Assembly: GCA_965247175.1 (NCBI GenBank)
Contig: OZ252006.1
Coordinates: 2,728,001 to 2,792,000 of the forward strand
Source: JANQMX01 sp965247175
GTDB taxonomy: Bacteria; Pseudomonadota; Alphaproteobacteria; Kiloniellales; DSM-21159
Length of the DNA: 64,000 nt
Reading direction: 5' to 3'
Positions 16,294 through 24,624 of the stretch are shown one piece after another. Position 1 is the stretch's first letter. Each line of letters begins with the position of its first letter. The translations under genes were made by a program, and so were the position numbers. The notes beneath the pieces were generated by a model that saw only the letters and a list, made by a program, of their open reading frames with translations, was not told the DNA's origin and did not search any database.

Positions 16294-16319
16294 AACTGCA
16301 TTCTTGACAGATGAAATTC
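16278..16319. promoter_or_regulatory. Perfect 15-bp inverted repeat between MFS and Lrp-type genes (operator)
   Basis: GAATTTCATCTGTCA at 16278-16292 is repeated exactly, in inverse, as TGACAGATGAAATTC at 16305-16319, with 12 bases between. The left arm is the start of the MFS coding sequence (codons 1-5), and the right arm sits just upstream of the regulator's ribosome binding site (AAGGAG, 16326-16331). Perfect 15-base arms in a divergent promoter with an Lrp/AsnC gene point to the regulator's own operator. It could also fold as a hairpin in either 5' leader. Confidence 0.75.
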
Positions 16320-16341
16320 GGTCTCAAGGAGCAAATCTCTG

Positions 16342-16887
16342 ATGGCGCAAAAAACAGATGAGCTTCGGCGGAACAGCGTACCGGTTGCGGAAGTCGATGC
16401 TGTCGACCGAAGGATATTAGGAGCTCTGGTCGCGGACGCGACCCAGAGCTACGCCGAACTGGGCGCCGCCGTGGGTCTCTCCGCGCCGGCGGTGCATGAA
16501 CGGGTGAAGCGCCTGCGGCGACAGGGCGCCATCAAGGGCACAACAGTCCGGATCGACCCCAAGGCCGTCGGCAAGGCCCTGCTCGCCTTCGTCCATGTGG
16601 ACACTGTCGGCTGGGGAAAGTCGCAGGCGCTCATGACCATCGCCGACCATTCGGAGGTGGAGGAGATCCACTCCGTGGCAGGTGACACCTGCATGCTGCT
16701 CAAAGTGCGCAGCCGCGATGCCCAGGCGCTCGAGGGTCTGCTCGGCAAGCTCTATGACACACCCGGGGTCAAGGCGACGCGCAGCTACGTGGTGCTGTCG
16801 AGTTATCTCGAGCGCCCAGTGCAGCCGCAGCATACGGAGAGCTGGCCGGAGCCCGACGCAACCATGACCCGCGAACCTGCCGCTTGA
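16342..16887 (+). CDS. Lrp/AsnC-family transcriptional regulator
   Basis: A 181-residue regulator, longer than the usual 150-165 because of extra N- and C-terminal residues. Residues 20-75 form the winged HTH (VDRRILGALVADATQSYAELGAAVGLSAPAVHERVKRL in two parts), and 85-160 the RAM/ligand-binding ferredoxin-like domain (LAFVHVDT, EEIHSVAGDTCMLLKV). The start is fixed by AAGGAG about 10 bases upstream. It is divergent from one MFS gene and followed 31 bases later by a second, so it may control both. Ligands of this family are amino acids. Confidence 0.88.
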   Translation: MAQKTDELRRNSVPVAEVDAVDRRILGALVADATQSYAELGAAVGLSAPAVHERVKRLRRQGAIKGTTVRIDPKAVGKALLAFVHVDTVGWGKSQALMTIADHSEVEEIHSVAGDTCMLLKVRSRDAQALEGLLGKLYDTPGVKATRSYVVLSSYLERPVQPQHTESWPEPDATMTREPAA

Positions 16888-16918
16888 CCGGCGCAAGCCC
16901 GCGCGCGCAGATGCGCCG

Positions 16919-18154
16919 GTGAGCACTGCCCCCTCCACCGAGAATTTCTACCGGGAAAACGCCCGCTGGCTTGCCGCCGGTTTGCTCTGCACGCTCGGCT
17001 CCTCCTTCGGGCAGACCTTCTTCATCTCGCTTTTCGCCGACCGCCTTATGGCACAGCACGGCTTGAGCGATGGGGAGTGGGGCACGCTCTACACGGCGGC
17101 GACCCTGACCTCGGCAGCCCTCTTGGTGCAGGCCGGGCGCCTAGCCGACAGCATGCCGCTGCAGCGGCTCGCCCTGGCCATCCTGCTGCTCTATGCCCTG
17201 GTCGCCCTCGGCATGGCGCTCAACAGCTCGCTCATCCTGCTCTTCCTGCTGATCGCCGGCCTGCGCTTCTGTGGCCAAGGCATGATGGGCCACATCGGCA
17301 TCACCGCCACCGCGCGCTGGTTTCGCGCCCAGCGCGGCCGGGCCCTGGCCATCACCGGCCTCGGCTACTCCATCGGCGAAGCGCTGCTGCCGACCTTGGC
17401 GGTCGCCGCCATCGCGCTGGTCGGCTGGCGCGGCGCCTGGGGCTTCGTCACCGCGCTCCTGCTGTTCGGCTTCGTGCCCCTGCTCGGCATCCTCCTGGCT
17501 AAGAGCCGCGTGCCCAAAGGTGCGGAAAGTCATGACGCGGCGACCGGCTTGGCGGGGCGACATTGGGGCCGGCGCGACGCCCTGCGGCACTGGCTGTTCT
17601 GGGCTCTGCTGCCCGGGATCCTGACCCCGTCCTTCATCGGCACGGTGATCTTCTTTCACCAGATCCACATCGCCAAAGAGAAAGGCTGGTCCCTCGCGGA
17701 GATGGCGCTCGGCTATCCCATCTATGCCGGTCTTACCGTGGTCTCGATGCTGCTGGCCGGTCAGGTCATCGACCGGCGCGGCGCGGCCAGCCTGCTGCCC
17801 CTCTACCTGCTGCCGCTTGGTATCGGCATTGCCTTGATCGACCAGGGAAGCGGACTCTGGGTCTGGTATGTCCTGCTTGGCCTGGTTGGGCTCGGACAGG
17901 GTCTCGGCAACACCATGAACGGTGCGCTCTGGGCCGAGGTCTACGGCACCCGCCACATCGGTGCGGTGCGCGCCCTGATCGTCGCGGTGATGGTCTTCTC
18001 GACCGCCATCGGGCCGGGGGTCACCGGCCTCCTGATCGATGCCGGCATCCCTTTCCCCGAACAGGGGCTGGTTATGGCGGCTTGGTGCTTTGCCCTCTCC
18101 GCTCTCTTCGTGCTGGTCACCCGCCGGCTGCGCCATGAGCTCTCCGCCGGCTAG
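16919..18154 (+). CDS. MFS transporter (oxalate/formate- or monocarboxylate-type)
   Basis: A 411-residue inner-membrane transporter with 12 predicted helices. The pattern (YRENARWLAAGLLCTLGSSFG at the start, split; GLGYSIGEALLP in helix 5; VIDRRGAASLLP between helices 8 and 9) matches the family that includes oxalate/formate antiporters and monocarboxylate carriers. The start is GTG at 16919. It lies 31 bases after the Lrp-type gene and is probably co-transcribed with it. Its stop shares the palindrome CTAG with the stop of the convergent DUF4174 gene, an overlap of 4 bases. Substrate unknown. Confidence 0.82.
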   Translation: MSTAPSTENFYRENARWLAAGLLCTLGSSFGQTFFISLFADRLMAQHGLSDGEWGTLYTAATLTSAALLVQAGRLADSMPLQRLALAILLLYALVALGMALNSSLILLFLLIAGLRFCGQGMMGHIGITATARWFRAQRGRALAITGLGYSIGEALLPTLAVAAIALVGWRGAWGFVTALLLFGFVPLLGILLAKSRVPKGAESHDAATGLAGRHWGRRDALRHWLFWALLPGILTPSFIGTVIFFHQIHIAKEKGWSLAEMALGYPIYAGLTVVSMLLAGQVIDRRGAASLLPLYLLPLGIGIALIDQGSGLWVWYVLLGLVGLGQGLGNTMNGALWAEVYGTRHIGAVRALIVAVMVFSTAIGPGVTGLLIDAGIPFPEQGLVMAAWCFALSALFVLVTRRLRHELSAG

Positions 18155-18606
18155 CCGTCGTCCTGAGCCTGCTCTTGCATCTCGCGCCGGCGCATGGGCA
18201 TGGCGTCGATGGTTTCGAAGAGTCTGTCGGCCGAAATGGCACCCGGCCGCCGGAGCTTGACGCCACCATCCTTGCCGATCAGCAGGGCCGCCGCTTCGTC
18301 AGTGCCCACGCGGTAGCGTTGGCGCAGCCTGTCGGCCTCCAGCGCCAGGGTGCTTTCGCCATCGATCGCAGTGCGTTGCCCGGTAACCTCAATCACCACC
18401 ATGTCCCGCTCGCGCAGAGCGCCGAGCTGGCCTTGGAGCTGATCGCGCTGTGCCGCCAGAATGGGATGGTCGCCGTCCGGCGCAAAGACGACCAGCGGCC
18501 GGTTTTCCCAGCGGTAGGCCTCCATCGTGGCCTCCGCCGGCCAAACGGCAACGATCATCGTGGCAGCGCAAACGGCCAGCGACGGAGCGAATGGGCCGCG
18601 CCGCAT
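18151..18606 (-). CDS. DUF4174 secreted protein
   Basis: A 151-residue protein with an N-terminal signal peptide (hydrophobic residues 8-22, then PAEA). The mature part has the DUF4174 pattern: YRWENRPLVVFAP at the start, a central RDMVVIEVTG strand and a GKDGGVKLR turn, predicted to be a small thioredoxin-like fold without a CxxC motif. Function of the family is unknown. It starts 8 bases after the stop of the 58-residue gene and is probably translated from the same mRNA. Its stop codon overlaps the convergent MFS gene by 4 bases. Confidence 0.8.
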   Translation of the reverse strand: MRRGPFAPSLAVCAATMIVAVWPAEATMEAYRWENRPLVVFAPDGDHPILAAQRDQLQGQLGALRERDMVVIEVTGQRTAIDGESTLALEADRLRQRYRVGTDEAAALLIGKDGGVKLRRPGAISADRLFETIDAMPMRRREMQEQAQDDG

Positions 18607-18614
18607 CGGCGGAC

Positions 18615-18791
18615 CTAGTGGCTCGGTGACAGAGCCCAGGCGAAGCGGTTGACGGCCAGAGCCCGACGCGCGACGTCGCGGGCCAGGTCGGTTTCACCGG
18701 CATCGCGCAGGATAAGGGCTTGCTTGATCATGGCCCGCGCGGTGCGGAATGCGCCCCAGGCGCTCTGGCCAAACTCGATAGGTGTGCTCAT
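18615..18791 (-). CDS. Hypothetical 58-residue helical protein with hairpin-occluded RBS
   Basis: A short gene reading on the minus strand from an ATG at 18791 (MSTPIEFGQSAWGAF at the start) to a TAG at 18615-18617. A strong GGAGG lies 7 bases upstream of the ATG. Residues 9-52 are predicted as amphipathic helix, with many Ala and Arg and no membrane segment. It lies 8 bases before the DUF4174 gene, making a two-gene unit. The ribosome binding site lies inside a perfect 8-base hairpin (separate entry), which supports this being a regulated gene. I know no family for it. Confidence 0.65.
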   Translation of the reverse strand: MSTPIEFGQSAWGAFRTARAMIKQALILRDAGETDLARDVARRALAVNRFAWALSPSH

Positions 18792-18798
18792 GGTTTGC

Positions 18799-18826
18799 CT
18801 CCGTAGTTTTGAATAGTTCTACGGAG
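18799..18826 (-). promoter_or_regulatory. Hairpin occluding a Shine-Dalgarno sequence (translation control candidate)
   Basis: In the minus-strand transcript, CUCCGUAG and CUACGGAG form a perfect 8-base stem with a 12-base A/U-rich loop. The 3' arm contains the GGAG of the ribosome binding site for the 58-codon gene at 18615-18791. The structure would block translation until melted or bound, as RNA thermometers and some translational operators do. The same palindrome could instead be a protein operator in DNA. Confidence 0.5.
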
Positions 18827-18901
18827 CGAGGTGAGGCGCGGACCACCCGCTGTCATCACGTCAGAGTGAAGCCGGTCACACAGCCCGGATGCAGCGAGTC
18901 T

Positions 18902-19723
18902 CTAGTCTTTCAACGACCCATCCGCCTCATAGAAGGGATGTGGACCATCGAAGCTGCCGACGAAGCTCAAGTGCGAGGCCAGATGGCCATCCTCGGAGAC
19001 CCAGAAGAGCCGGATGGCCGGCGGCTCCAGGGTGAAGCCCGGTGTCGCCTCCGCATCCAGCAACAAGCTCACGGAGTGCGCGGCATTGGGGGCGATGCTG
19101 AAGCCGATGCCCTCGATCGTGGTTTCCGTGGGCCGATGGACGTGGCCACAAGCGACGTGGCGCACCTGCGGATGGCGCGCCAGCACGGCAATCTCCTCGG
19201 CGCCGTTGCGCAGGTTCTGCACGTCCATGAAGGCGATGCCGGTCTCGAAGGGCGGATGGTGCTGGAAGACGAAGGTCGGGCGGCGCGGCTCGCGCGCCAA
19301 GGTCTCATCGAGCCACTTCAGCCGCTCCTGGCAGAGCCAACCGTATGGCTTCCCCGGCAAGGTAGTGTCCAGCCCAATCAGGCGCAGCGGATAGTCCTCC
19401 ACCGTGTAGTGGGCGAAGCTCTCGCAGCCGAGCAGGCTGGGTTGGTCGGCGAAGGCCCTGAGGAAGTTGCCGCGTTCGTCGTGATTGCCGGGAATGACGA
19501 AGAAGGGCAGCTTGAGGGCGGAGAGGATCTCGCGCAGGACGGCGTACTCTTCGGGCTGTCCGCCGTCGACCAGGTCGCCGGTGATGATCACCGCATCGAT
19601 GGTCGGCTGGAAGCGGTTGAGATGAGCTACCGTGGCATCCAGGAAAGCCGCCGTGTCGACCCGTCCGTAGGCGGTTTTGCGATTGGCCTTGATGTGGGTA
19701 TCGGTGATCTGCGCCAGCAGCAT
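18902..19723 (-). CDS. Metallophosphoesterase (CpdA/cyclic phosphodiesterase-like)
   Basis: A 273-residue phosphodiesterase of the calcineurin-like family. All five metal-site motifs are visible: D8-T-H10, G-D50-L-V-D, G-N80-H81-D82-E, H155-H156 and G-H194-V-H196. CpdA-type relatives cleave cyclic AMP or other phosphodiesters, such as glycerophosphodiesters. The start lies 4 bases after the stop of the ABC ATPase gene, so it is the last gene of the LacI-ABC operon. No signal peptide is seen, so it would act in the cytoplasm, presumably on the imported substrate (inference). Confidence 0.85.
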   Translation of the reverse strand: MLLAQITDTHIKANRKTAYGRVDTAAFLDATVAHLNRFQPTIDAVIITGDLVDGGQPEEYAVLREILSALKLPFFVIPGNHDERGNFLRAFADQPSLLGCESFAHYTVEDYPLRLIGLDTTLPGKPYGWLCQERLKWLDETLAREPRRPTFVFQHHPPFETGIAFMDVQNLRNGAEEIAVLARHPQVRHVACGHVHRPTETTIEGIGFSIAPNAAHSVSLLLDAEATPGFTLEPPAIRLFWVSEDGHLASHLSFVGSFDGPHPFYEADGSLKD

Positions 19724-19727
19724 CGTT

Positions 19728-20765
19728 TCAAAGGGTCCTGTTCTCAGTTGACGAGAGTCGGTTGTCCGGCAGGGTCATCAAGCCCTCCCGCTTGACGCGA
19801 ATGGGTACGTCCGTGCCGACATCGAAGCGGCCGCGGAGCGCGCTCTCGACCACCAGCGGCTCCGGGCCAACCCCTTCCAACACCAGGCGGGTGCGGTTGC
19901 CGAGAAACAGCGAGGAGGTCACGCGCCCGGTGAAGTCTGCTTCGGCCGCCGGCACAACATCCAGGTCCTCCGGCCGGACCAGCAGCTCCGCGCTGCCATT
20001 GGCCTGCTCCGGAAAGAAGCGCGCCGGCAGGCGGTTCACCGTGCCGATGAAGTCGGCAACGAAGGCATTGGCCGGGCTATGGTAGATCTCCTGCGGCGTG
20101 CCGATCTGGGCGATACGGCCGTGGCTCATCACGACGATGCGGTCGCCCAGCGCCATGGCCTCCGCCTGGTCGTGGGTAACGTAGATGGCGGTGATGCCAA
20201 GGCTGCGCAGCAGGCTGTCGATCTCCACCCGCAGGCGGTCGCGCAGCAGCGCATCCAGCGCCGTCAGCGGCTCGTCGAGCAGCAGCACGCGAGGCCGCAC
20301 GGCGATGGCCCGCGCCAGGGCGACGCGCTGACGCTGTCCGCCGGAAAGCTGGTTGACCCGGCGCTCGGCCAGTTCCTCGATGCGCATCATGGCCAGCATC
20401 TCGGAGACCCGCGCTTCGATTTCAGGCTTTGTTGTGCGCCGGACCCGCAGGCCATAGGCCACGTTCTCCGCGACCGACATGTTGGGGAAGAGCGCGTAGG
20501 ACTGGAAGACCATGCCGACGTTGCGCTTCTCGATCGGCCGCGCGCTGACATCCTCGTCGTTGAACAGCACGCGCCCGCCGGCGTCCGGCATTTCGAGACC
20601 GGCGACGATGCGCAACAACGTCGTCTTGCCGCAGCCTGAAGGCCCGAGCAGCACCAGGGTCTCGCCGCCGCCGACCTCGAGGTCGAGCTGTTCCAGCGCG
20701 CGCGTGCCGTCGGCGAAGGTCTTGCCGCAGGCGCGCAGGCTCACCGCCGTGTTTCCGGAGGTCAT
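19728..20765 (-). CDS. ABC transporter ATP-binding protein (PotA/FbpC-like)
   Basis: A 345-residue ATPase. Walker A is GPSGCGKTT (residues 41-49), the signature LSGGQRQRVALARA, Walker B VLLLDEPLTALD and the switch histidine YVTHDQ are all intact. The C-terminal part (from about 245) is a TOBE-type domain (LLVRPEDLDVV). The family serves spermidine/putrescine, iron, thiamine, sulfate and phosphonate-type importers. Its start overlaps the stop of the preceding permease gene by 4 bases (ATGA). It energises the two permeases encoded upstream. Confidence 0.92.
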   Translation of the reverse strand: MTSGNTAVSLRACGKTFADGTRALEQLDLEVGGGETLVLLGPSGCGKTTLLRIVAGLEMPDAGGRVLFNDEDVSARPIEKRNVGMVFQSYALFPNMSVAENVAYGLRVRRTTKPEIEARVSEMLAMMRIEELAERRVNQLSGGQRQRVALARAIAVRPRVLLLDEPLTALDALLRDRLRVEIDSLLRSLGITAIYVTHDQAEAMALGDRIVVMSHGRIAQIGTPQEIYHSPANAFVADFIGTVNRLPARFFPEQANGSAELLVRPEDLDVVPAAEADFTGRVTSSLFLGNRTRLVLEGVGPEPLVVESALRGRFDVGTDVPIRVKREGLMTLPDNRLSSTENRTL

Positions 20766-21595
20766 GTCGCGGTCCTTTCCTGCAAGGCGGCGCGCTCGGC
20801 CCGCTTGGTGGCGATGACCCGGTTCTCGCGGGACAGCGCCTGCATGGCCAAAAGCAGCGGAATGATCATGACGAAGAAGATCAGGGTATAGGCGCTCGCC
20901 ACCTCGAGACGCATGGAGGCGTAGCTGTCCGCCAAGCCCACCGGCAGGGTCTTGGTCACCGGCGTGTGCAGCATCCAGGTGAGGTTGAACTCGCCGATGG
21001 ACAGAGTGACGACCATCAGCGAGCCGGCCAGGATGCCGGGCCGCGCGTTGGGCAGAATGACGGTCCAGAAGCGCTGCCAGAAAGAAGCGCCGAGGCTGGC
21101 TGCGCCCTCCTCCAGCTCGCGGAAGTTCATGGACGAGAGCACGGCAAGCACCGAGCGCACCATGAAGGGCAGCGTGTAGAGCACGTGGCCGACCAGGATG
21201 AAGGCCCAGCTGGCGCGGAAATCGCGGAAGCCGCCATAGGTGATGATCAGCGCGAGCGCGATGGCCAAGCCCGGAATCGCCACGGGCAGCACGATGGTCT
21301 CCTCGATCAGGCGCGACAGGCGGCCGCCCTTGCGGGCCAGGACGTAGGCCGTCGGCACGCCGAGCAGCAGGGTCACCACGAGGCAGGCGAACGCGATGAT
21401 CAGCGAGAGGTAGATGGTCTGAGAATAGAGGCCCCAGACCTCCCAGACCCAGCGCAGGGTCAGGCCGCTTTCCAGGCCGACGAAGAAGTTCTCGGTCAAG
21501 CCCGCCAACGCCGAGAGCACGACCGGCACGATGAGGAAGGCGCAGAGCAATAGCGTGAAGGCGAGCTGCGCCCAGAAGAGTCCGCGTCGTGGCAT
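20762..21595 (-). CDS. ABC transporter permease (PotC-like)
   Basis: A 277-residue inner-membrane permease with six predicted helices. The cytoplasmic EAA loop is seen in the middle (ELEEGAASLGASFWQRFWTV...LPNARPGI). The tail is basic and cytoplasmic. It is the second permease of the pair; the two differ in sequence, so the channel is a heterodimer. Ten bases separate it from the first permease and it overlaps the ATPase gene by 4 bases. Confidence 0.9.
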   Translation of the reverse strand: MPRRGLFWAQLAFTLLLCAFLIVPVVLSALAGLTENFFVGLESGLTLRWVWEVWGLYSQTIYLSLIIAFACLVVTLLLGVPTAYVLARKGGRLSRLIEETIVLPVAIPGLAIALALIITYGGFRDFRASWAFILVGHVLYTLPFMVRSVLAVLSSMNFRELEEGAASLGASFWQRFWTVILPNARPGILAGSLMVVTLSIGEFNLTWMLHTPVTKTLPVGLADSYASMRLEVASAYTLIFFVMIIPLLLAMQALSRENRVIATKRAERAALQERTAT

Positions 21596-21605
21596 CGCCC
21601 GCCCC

Positions 21606-22427
21606 CTATCCCGAGGCCGCGACGGTCGAGCCCGAAAGGCTGCGCGCGATGAAGAGCGCCGCCCAGGTGACCAGACCCAGCGTGATGGAGAGGCTGGCAG
21701 CCCCGGCGATGTTCGCGTTCAGGGTGAACTCGGTATAGATCGTCATCGGCAGTACATCGATGCGGGTGGCCAGGGTGAAGGCGGTGCCGAAGGCGCCCAT
21801 GGAGGTCGCGAAGCAGATGGCGCCGGAGGCGATGAGGCCCGGCTTGAGCGCCGGCAGGATGACGTCGCGGACGACCCGCCAGGCCGGGGCGCCGAGAGAG
21901 CGGGCCGCCTCTTCGAGCGCCGGGTCGAGCTTCTCCGCCGCCGCCATGATGGTCAGGATGACCCGGGGGATGGAGAAGTAGAGATAGCCGACGAAGAGCC
22001 CGGCCATGGAGTAGGCGAAGACCAGCTTCTCCCCGGTCATCGCCTGGCTCACGTCGCCGATCAGGCCCTGACGGCCGGCCAGCAGAATGACTAGGAAGCC
22101 GATCACCACGCCGGGAAAGGCCAGCGGCAAGGTCAGCACCGAGATCAGGGTCTCGCGGCCGGGAAAGCGGTTGCGCACCAGGAAGAGGCCGGCCACGGTC
22201 GAGACGGCGAGCGCGGCAAGCGTGACGCCGAGGGACAGCAGAATGGTCGCCACCATGCTCTCGAAGTGCCGCGGCGTCGTAAGGACCGAGACGTAGGCCG
22301 CAAGACCGTCCTCCCCGCTGGCGCCGACGAAGGCCAGGCGCACCATGGGCACGATGAAGAAGGCCAAGAAGACCAGCGCCGCCGGCAGGATCAGAAGAAA
22401 GAGCGTGGGATAGTCGCGCCGGTCCAA
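21606..22427 (-). CDS. ABC transporter permease (PotB-like)
   Basis: A 273-residue inner-membrane permease with six predicted helices and the EAA loop ALEEAARSLGAPAWRVVRDVILPAL (in two parts, about residues 175-200). It begins with MDRRDYPTLFLLILPAALVF, a typical first helix. A strong hairpin (22453-22475) lies in the 68-base gap between the binding-protein gene and this one. Partner of the permease encoded next. Confidence 0.9.
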   Translation of the reverse strand: MDRRDYPTLFLLILPAALVFLAFFIVPMVRLAFVGASGEDGLAAYVSVLTTPRHFESMVATILLSLGVTLAALAVSTVAGLFLVRNRFPGRETLISVLTLPLAFPGVVIGFLVILLAGRQGLIGDVSQAMTGEKLVFAYSMAGLFVGYLYFSIPRVILTIMAAAEKLDPALEEAARSLGAPAWRVVRDVILPALKPGLIASGAICFATSMGAFGTAFTLATRIDVLPMTIYTEFTLNANIAGAASLSITLGLVTWAALFIARSLSGSTVAASG

Positions 22428-22452
22428 AACATCTCACCCGGAAAAGGAAGGC

Positions 22453-22475
22453 GGGGCGGCGACGCGCGCCGCCCC
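22453..22475 (-). promoter_or_regulatory. Intercistronic hairpin after the binding-protein gene
   Basis: GGGGCGGCG (22453-22461) and CGCCGCCCC (22467-22475) form a perfect 9-base GC stem with a 5-base loop in the gap between the binding-protein gene and the first permease gene. No T-run follows on the minus strand. Like the structure at 3047-3102, its position suggests partial termination or protection of the upstream message, giving excess binding protein. Confidence 0.6.
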
Positions 22476-22495
22476 AAGTGCAATCCCCAAGTCCC

Positions 22496-23509
22496 TTAGC
22501 GGACTTCGTTGAGGTAACGCTCTTTGAAGTCGTTCTGGACGCGCGCCATCTCCGAGTAGTCGATCGGCGTGGCGCGGGCGTACTCGCTGTCGGGCAGGAA
22601 CTTCGCCGCGGCCTCTTCCGACAGAGCCGAGGCACGGATCGGCCGCAGGAAGGCGTTGGCCCAGACCTTCTGGCCCTGGTCCGACATGATGAAGTCGAGG
22701 ATCCGCTTGCCCTTGTCGGCATTCGGGGCGTCCTTCACCAGGCTCATGACATAGGGCACCACCACCGTGCCCTCCTCGGGAATGACGAAGACCACGTTGG
22801 CGTTGTCCTTGTACTTCGCGCGGTAGGCGTTGAAGTCGTAGTCGAACAGGATGGGGATCTCGCCGGAAAGCACGCGGGCGTAGGAGGTCTGCTTGGGAAC
22901 GATCGGGTCGTTCTCATTGAGCTTCTTGAAGTAGTCGATGCCCGGGTCGAAGTCTTCGAGGCTGCCGCCCATGGCCCGGTTCACCGCCACCGCACCGGCG
23001 TAGCCGACGAAGGCGGAAGAGGGATCGAGATAGCCGACCATCCCTTTGTAGGCCGGGTCCAAGAGGTCCTGCCAGGAGGTCGGCACCGGCTTGCCGCCCA
23101 AAGCATCGACGTTGACGAAGAAGCCGAGGGTGCCTGAGTGGATGGTGAACCAGTGCCCTTCCGGATCCTTCAGACCCTCGGGGATCTCATCGAAGTGCGC
23201 CGGCTTGTAAGGCTCGACCACGCCCTTCTCGGCGGCCTGAATGCCAAAGGAGACGCCGTAGTAGGCGACGTCGGCAACGGGGCTCGCCTGCTCGGCCAGG
23301 AGCTGCGAGAGCGTCTGGCCAGAGTTCTTATTGTCGTGCGGGATCTTGTAGCCCAGCTCTTGCTCGATGGCCTGGAGCTGGGACGCCCAGTCGGCCCACT
23401 GCGGCGGGCAGTTGTAACAGATCGCGTCGGCGGCCTGCGCGCTGGCAGCGCCGAAGCCGAGCAGCAACGCCGTTGCGACGGCATGGCTTTTCAAGGCCCT
23501 TCCGATCAT
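22496..23509 (-). CDS. ABC transporter extracellular solute-binding protein
   Basis: A 337-residue periplasmic protein with a Sec signal peptide (hydrophobic residues 9-24, cleavage after AAQA-like SAQAAD). The mature protein is of the spermidine/iron/2-aminoethylphosphonate-type binding family: ADAICYNCPPQWADW at the start, TIHSGTLGFFVN and PTSWQDLLDPAYKGMVGY in the first lobe. An unusual early pair of cysteines (CYNC) is present. The ligand is not evident; the phosphodiesterase at the operon's end hints at a phosphodiester or phosphonate. It begins 3 bases after the LacI-type gene. Confidence 0.87.
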   Translation of the reverse strand: MIGRALKSHAVATALLLGFGAASAQAADAICYNCPPQWADWASQLQAIEQELGYKIPHDNKNSGQTLSQLLAEQASPVADVAYYGVSFGIQAAEKGVVEPYKPAHFDEIPEGLKDPEGHWFTIHSGTLGFFVNVDALGGKPVPTSWQDLLDPAYKGMVGYLDPSSAFVGYAGAVAVNRAMGGSLEDFDPGIDYFKKLNENDPIVPKQTSYARVLSGEIPILFDYDFNAYRAKYKDNANVVFVIPEEGTVVVPYVMSLVKDAPNADKGKRILDFIMSDQGQKVWANAFLRPIRASALSEEAAAKFLPDSEYARATPIDYSEMARVQNDFKERYLNEVR

Positions 23510-23512
23510 AGT

Positions 23513-24571
23513 CTAGGTCTCCTCATCTTCGAATGCAGGGGAGTCTTGGAGGTCGGTAGGGCTTGGCTTAGCGGCGGGTCCCGCCGACTCTCCGAGACGC
23601 AGTTGGTGGGGCAGTGTCACCGTGTCGGGCGGCACCTCCCCGGAAAGGCGGTCGAGCAGCTGGGCTGTCGCCGCCCGCCCCATCTCCCGCGACGGCTGTA
23701 CGATGGTCGCGAGGGTGGGATGCAGTTGGGTTCCGATGGCAAGGCCGTCGAACCCAATGACGGACACGTCGTCCGGCACGCTGAGCCCCAAGCGGCCCAG
23801 GGCACCGACGACGGCCATGGCAAGCAGATCGTTGGAGCAGAAGAGGGCGCTCGGCGCTTCGCCTCCCCGGCGATAGAGCGGCCGCAGCGCCTCTTCGGCA
23901 TTGAGATCGACGAAGTCGACTTCCAGCACCAGCGGGTCCGGACAGCCGGCCGCGCGCGCACCGGTAAGAAAGCCGTCGCGGCGCGCCAAGGCCCGGTCCG
24001 AGGCGCTGAAGCGGCCAGCGACCATGCCGAGGCGCTGATGGCCGAGGGCGACCAGCGCTTCGGCCACCTCCCGGCCGGCGGCGACGTTGTCGACGGTCAC
24101 CGTCGGGCGGCCCTTGGCGTTGGGCTGATTGTAGATCAGCACGTAGGGCACGCCCTCCCGCTCGAGCAGGTCGAGGACCGGGCTGTCCTCCGGGTTGGCG
24201 ACGGTCAGGATGAGACCTTCGACGCGGTAGGCCAGAAAGGCGTCGACGATGCCCTGCTCCCCAGAGCGGTCGTAGTTGGTCGCGGTGAACATCAAGGTGT
24301 AGTCGCGCGCCCGCGCCTCTTCGTTGATGCCGGCGACGGCGTCGGCGAAGACCGGGTTGGTCAATGAGGGGATGACCACGCCGAGCGAACGGGTCTGCGA
24401 AGTCGAGAGGTTGCGGCCCACCGCGCTGGGGCGAAAGCCCAGCGTTTCGATCGCGGCCTGAACCCGCGCGGCCGTGTCGTCCCGGACCTTACCGCTGCGG
24501 TTCACCAGACGAGAGACGGTTGCCACCGATACTCCCGCCAAGCTTGCCACGTCTCGAATGGTTGCGGGCAT
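23513..24571 (-). CDS. LacI-family transcriptional regulator
   Basis: A 352-residue repressor, the first gene of the importer operon. Residues 1-55 hold the LacI HTH and hinge helix (IRDVASLAGVSVATVSRLVN; FRPSAVGRNLS); the rest is a periplasmic-binding-like sensor domain (LGVVIPSLTNPVFADAVAGI). The C-terminus is extended by about 25 residues rich in Pro, Asp and Glu. A palindromic operator of the family's type lies 54-71 bases upstream, so the operon is probably self-repressed until its ligand, presumably the imported solute or a product, binds. Confidence 0.92.
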   Translation of the reverse strand: MPATIRDVASLAGVSVATVSRLVNRSGKVRDDTAARVQAAIETLGFRPSAVGRNLSTSQTRSLGVVIPSLTNPVFADAVAGINEEARARDYTLMFTATNYDRSGEQGIVDAFLAYRVEGLILTVANPEDSPVLDLLEREGVPYVLIYNQPNAKGRPTVTVDNVAAGREVAEALVALGHQRLGMVAGRFSASDRALARRDGFLTGARAAGCPDPLVLEVDFVDLNAEEALRPLYRRGGEAPSALFCSNDLLAMAVVGALGRLGLSVPDDVSVIGFDGLAIGTQLHPTLATIVQPSREMGRAATAQLLDRLSGEVPPDTVTLPHQLRLGESAGPAAKPSPTDLQDSPAFEDEET

Positions 24572-24624
24572 CGGCCCCTCGTGTTCCGCGATCGGATGCA
24601 GCGGAACGCTAGGCGGCCTCTATG

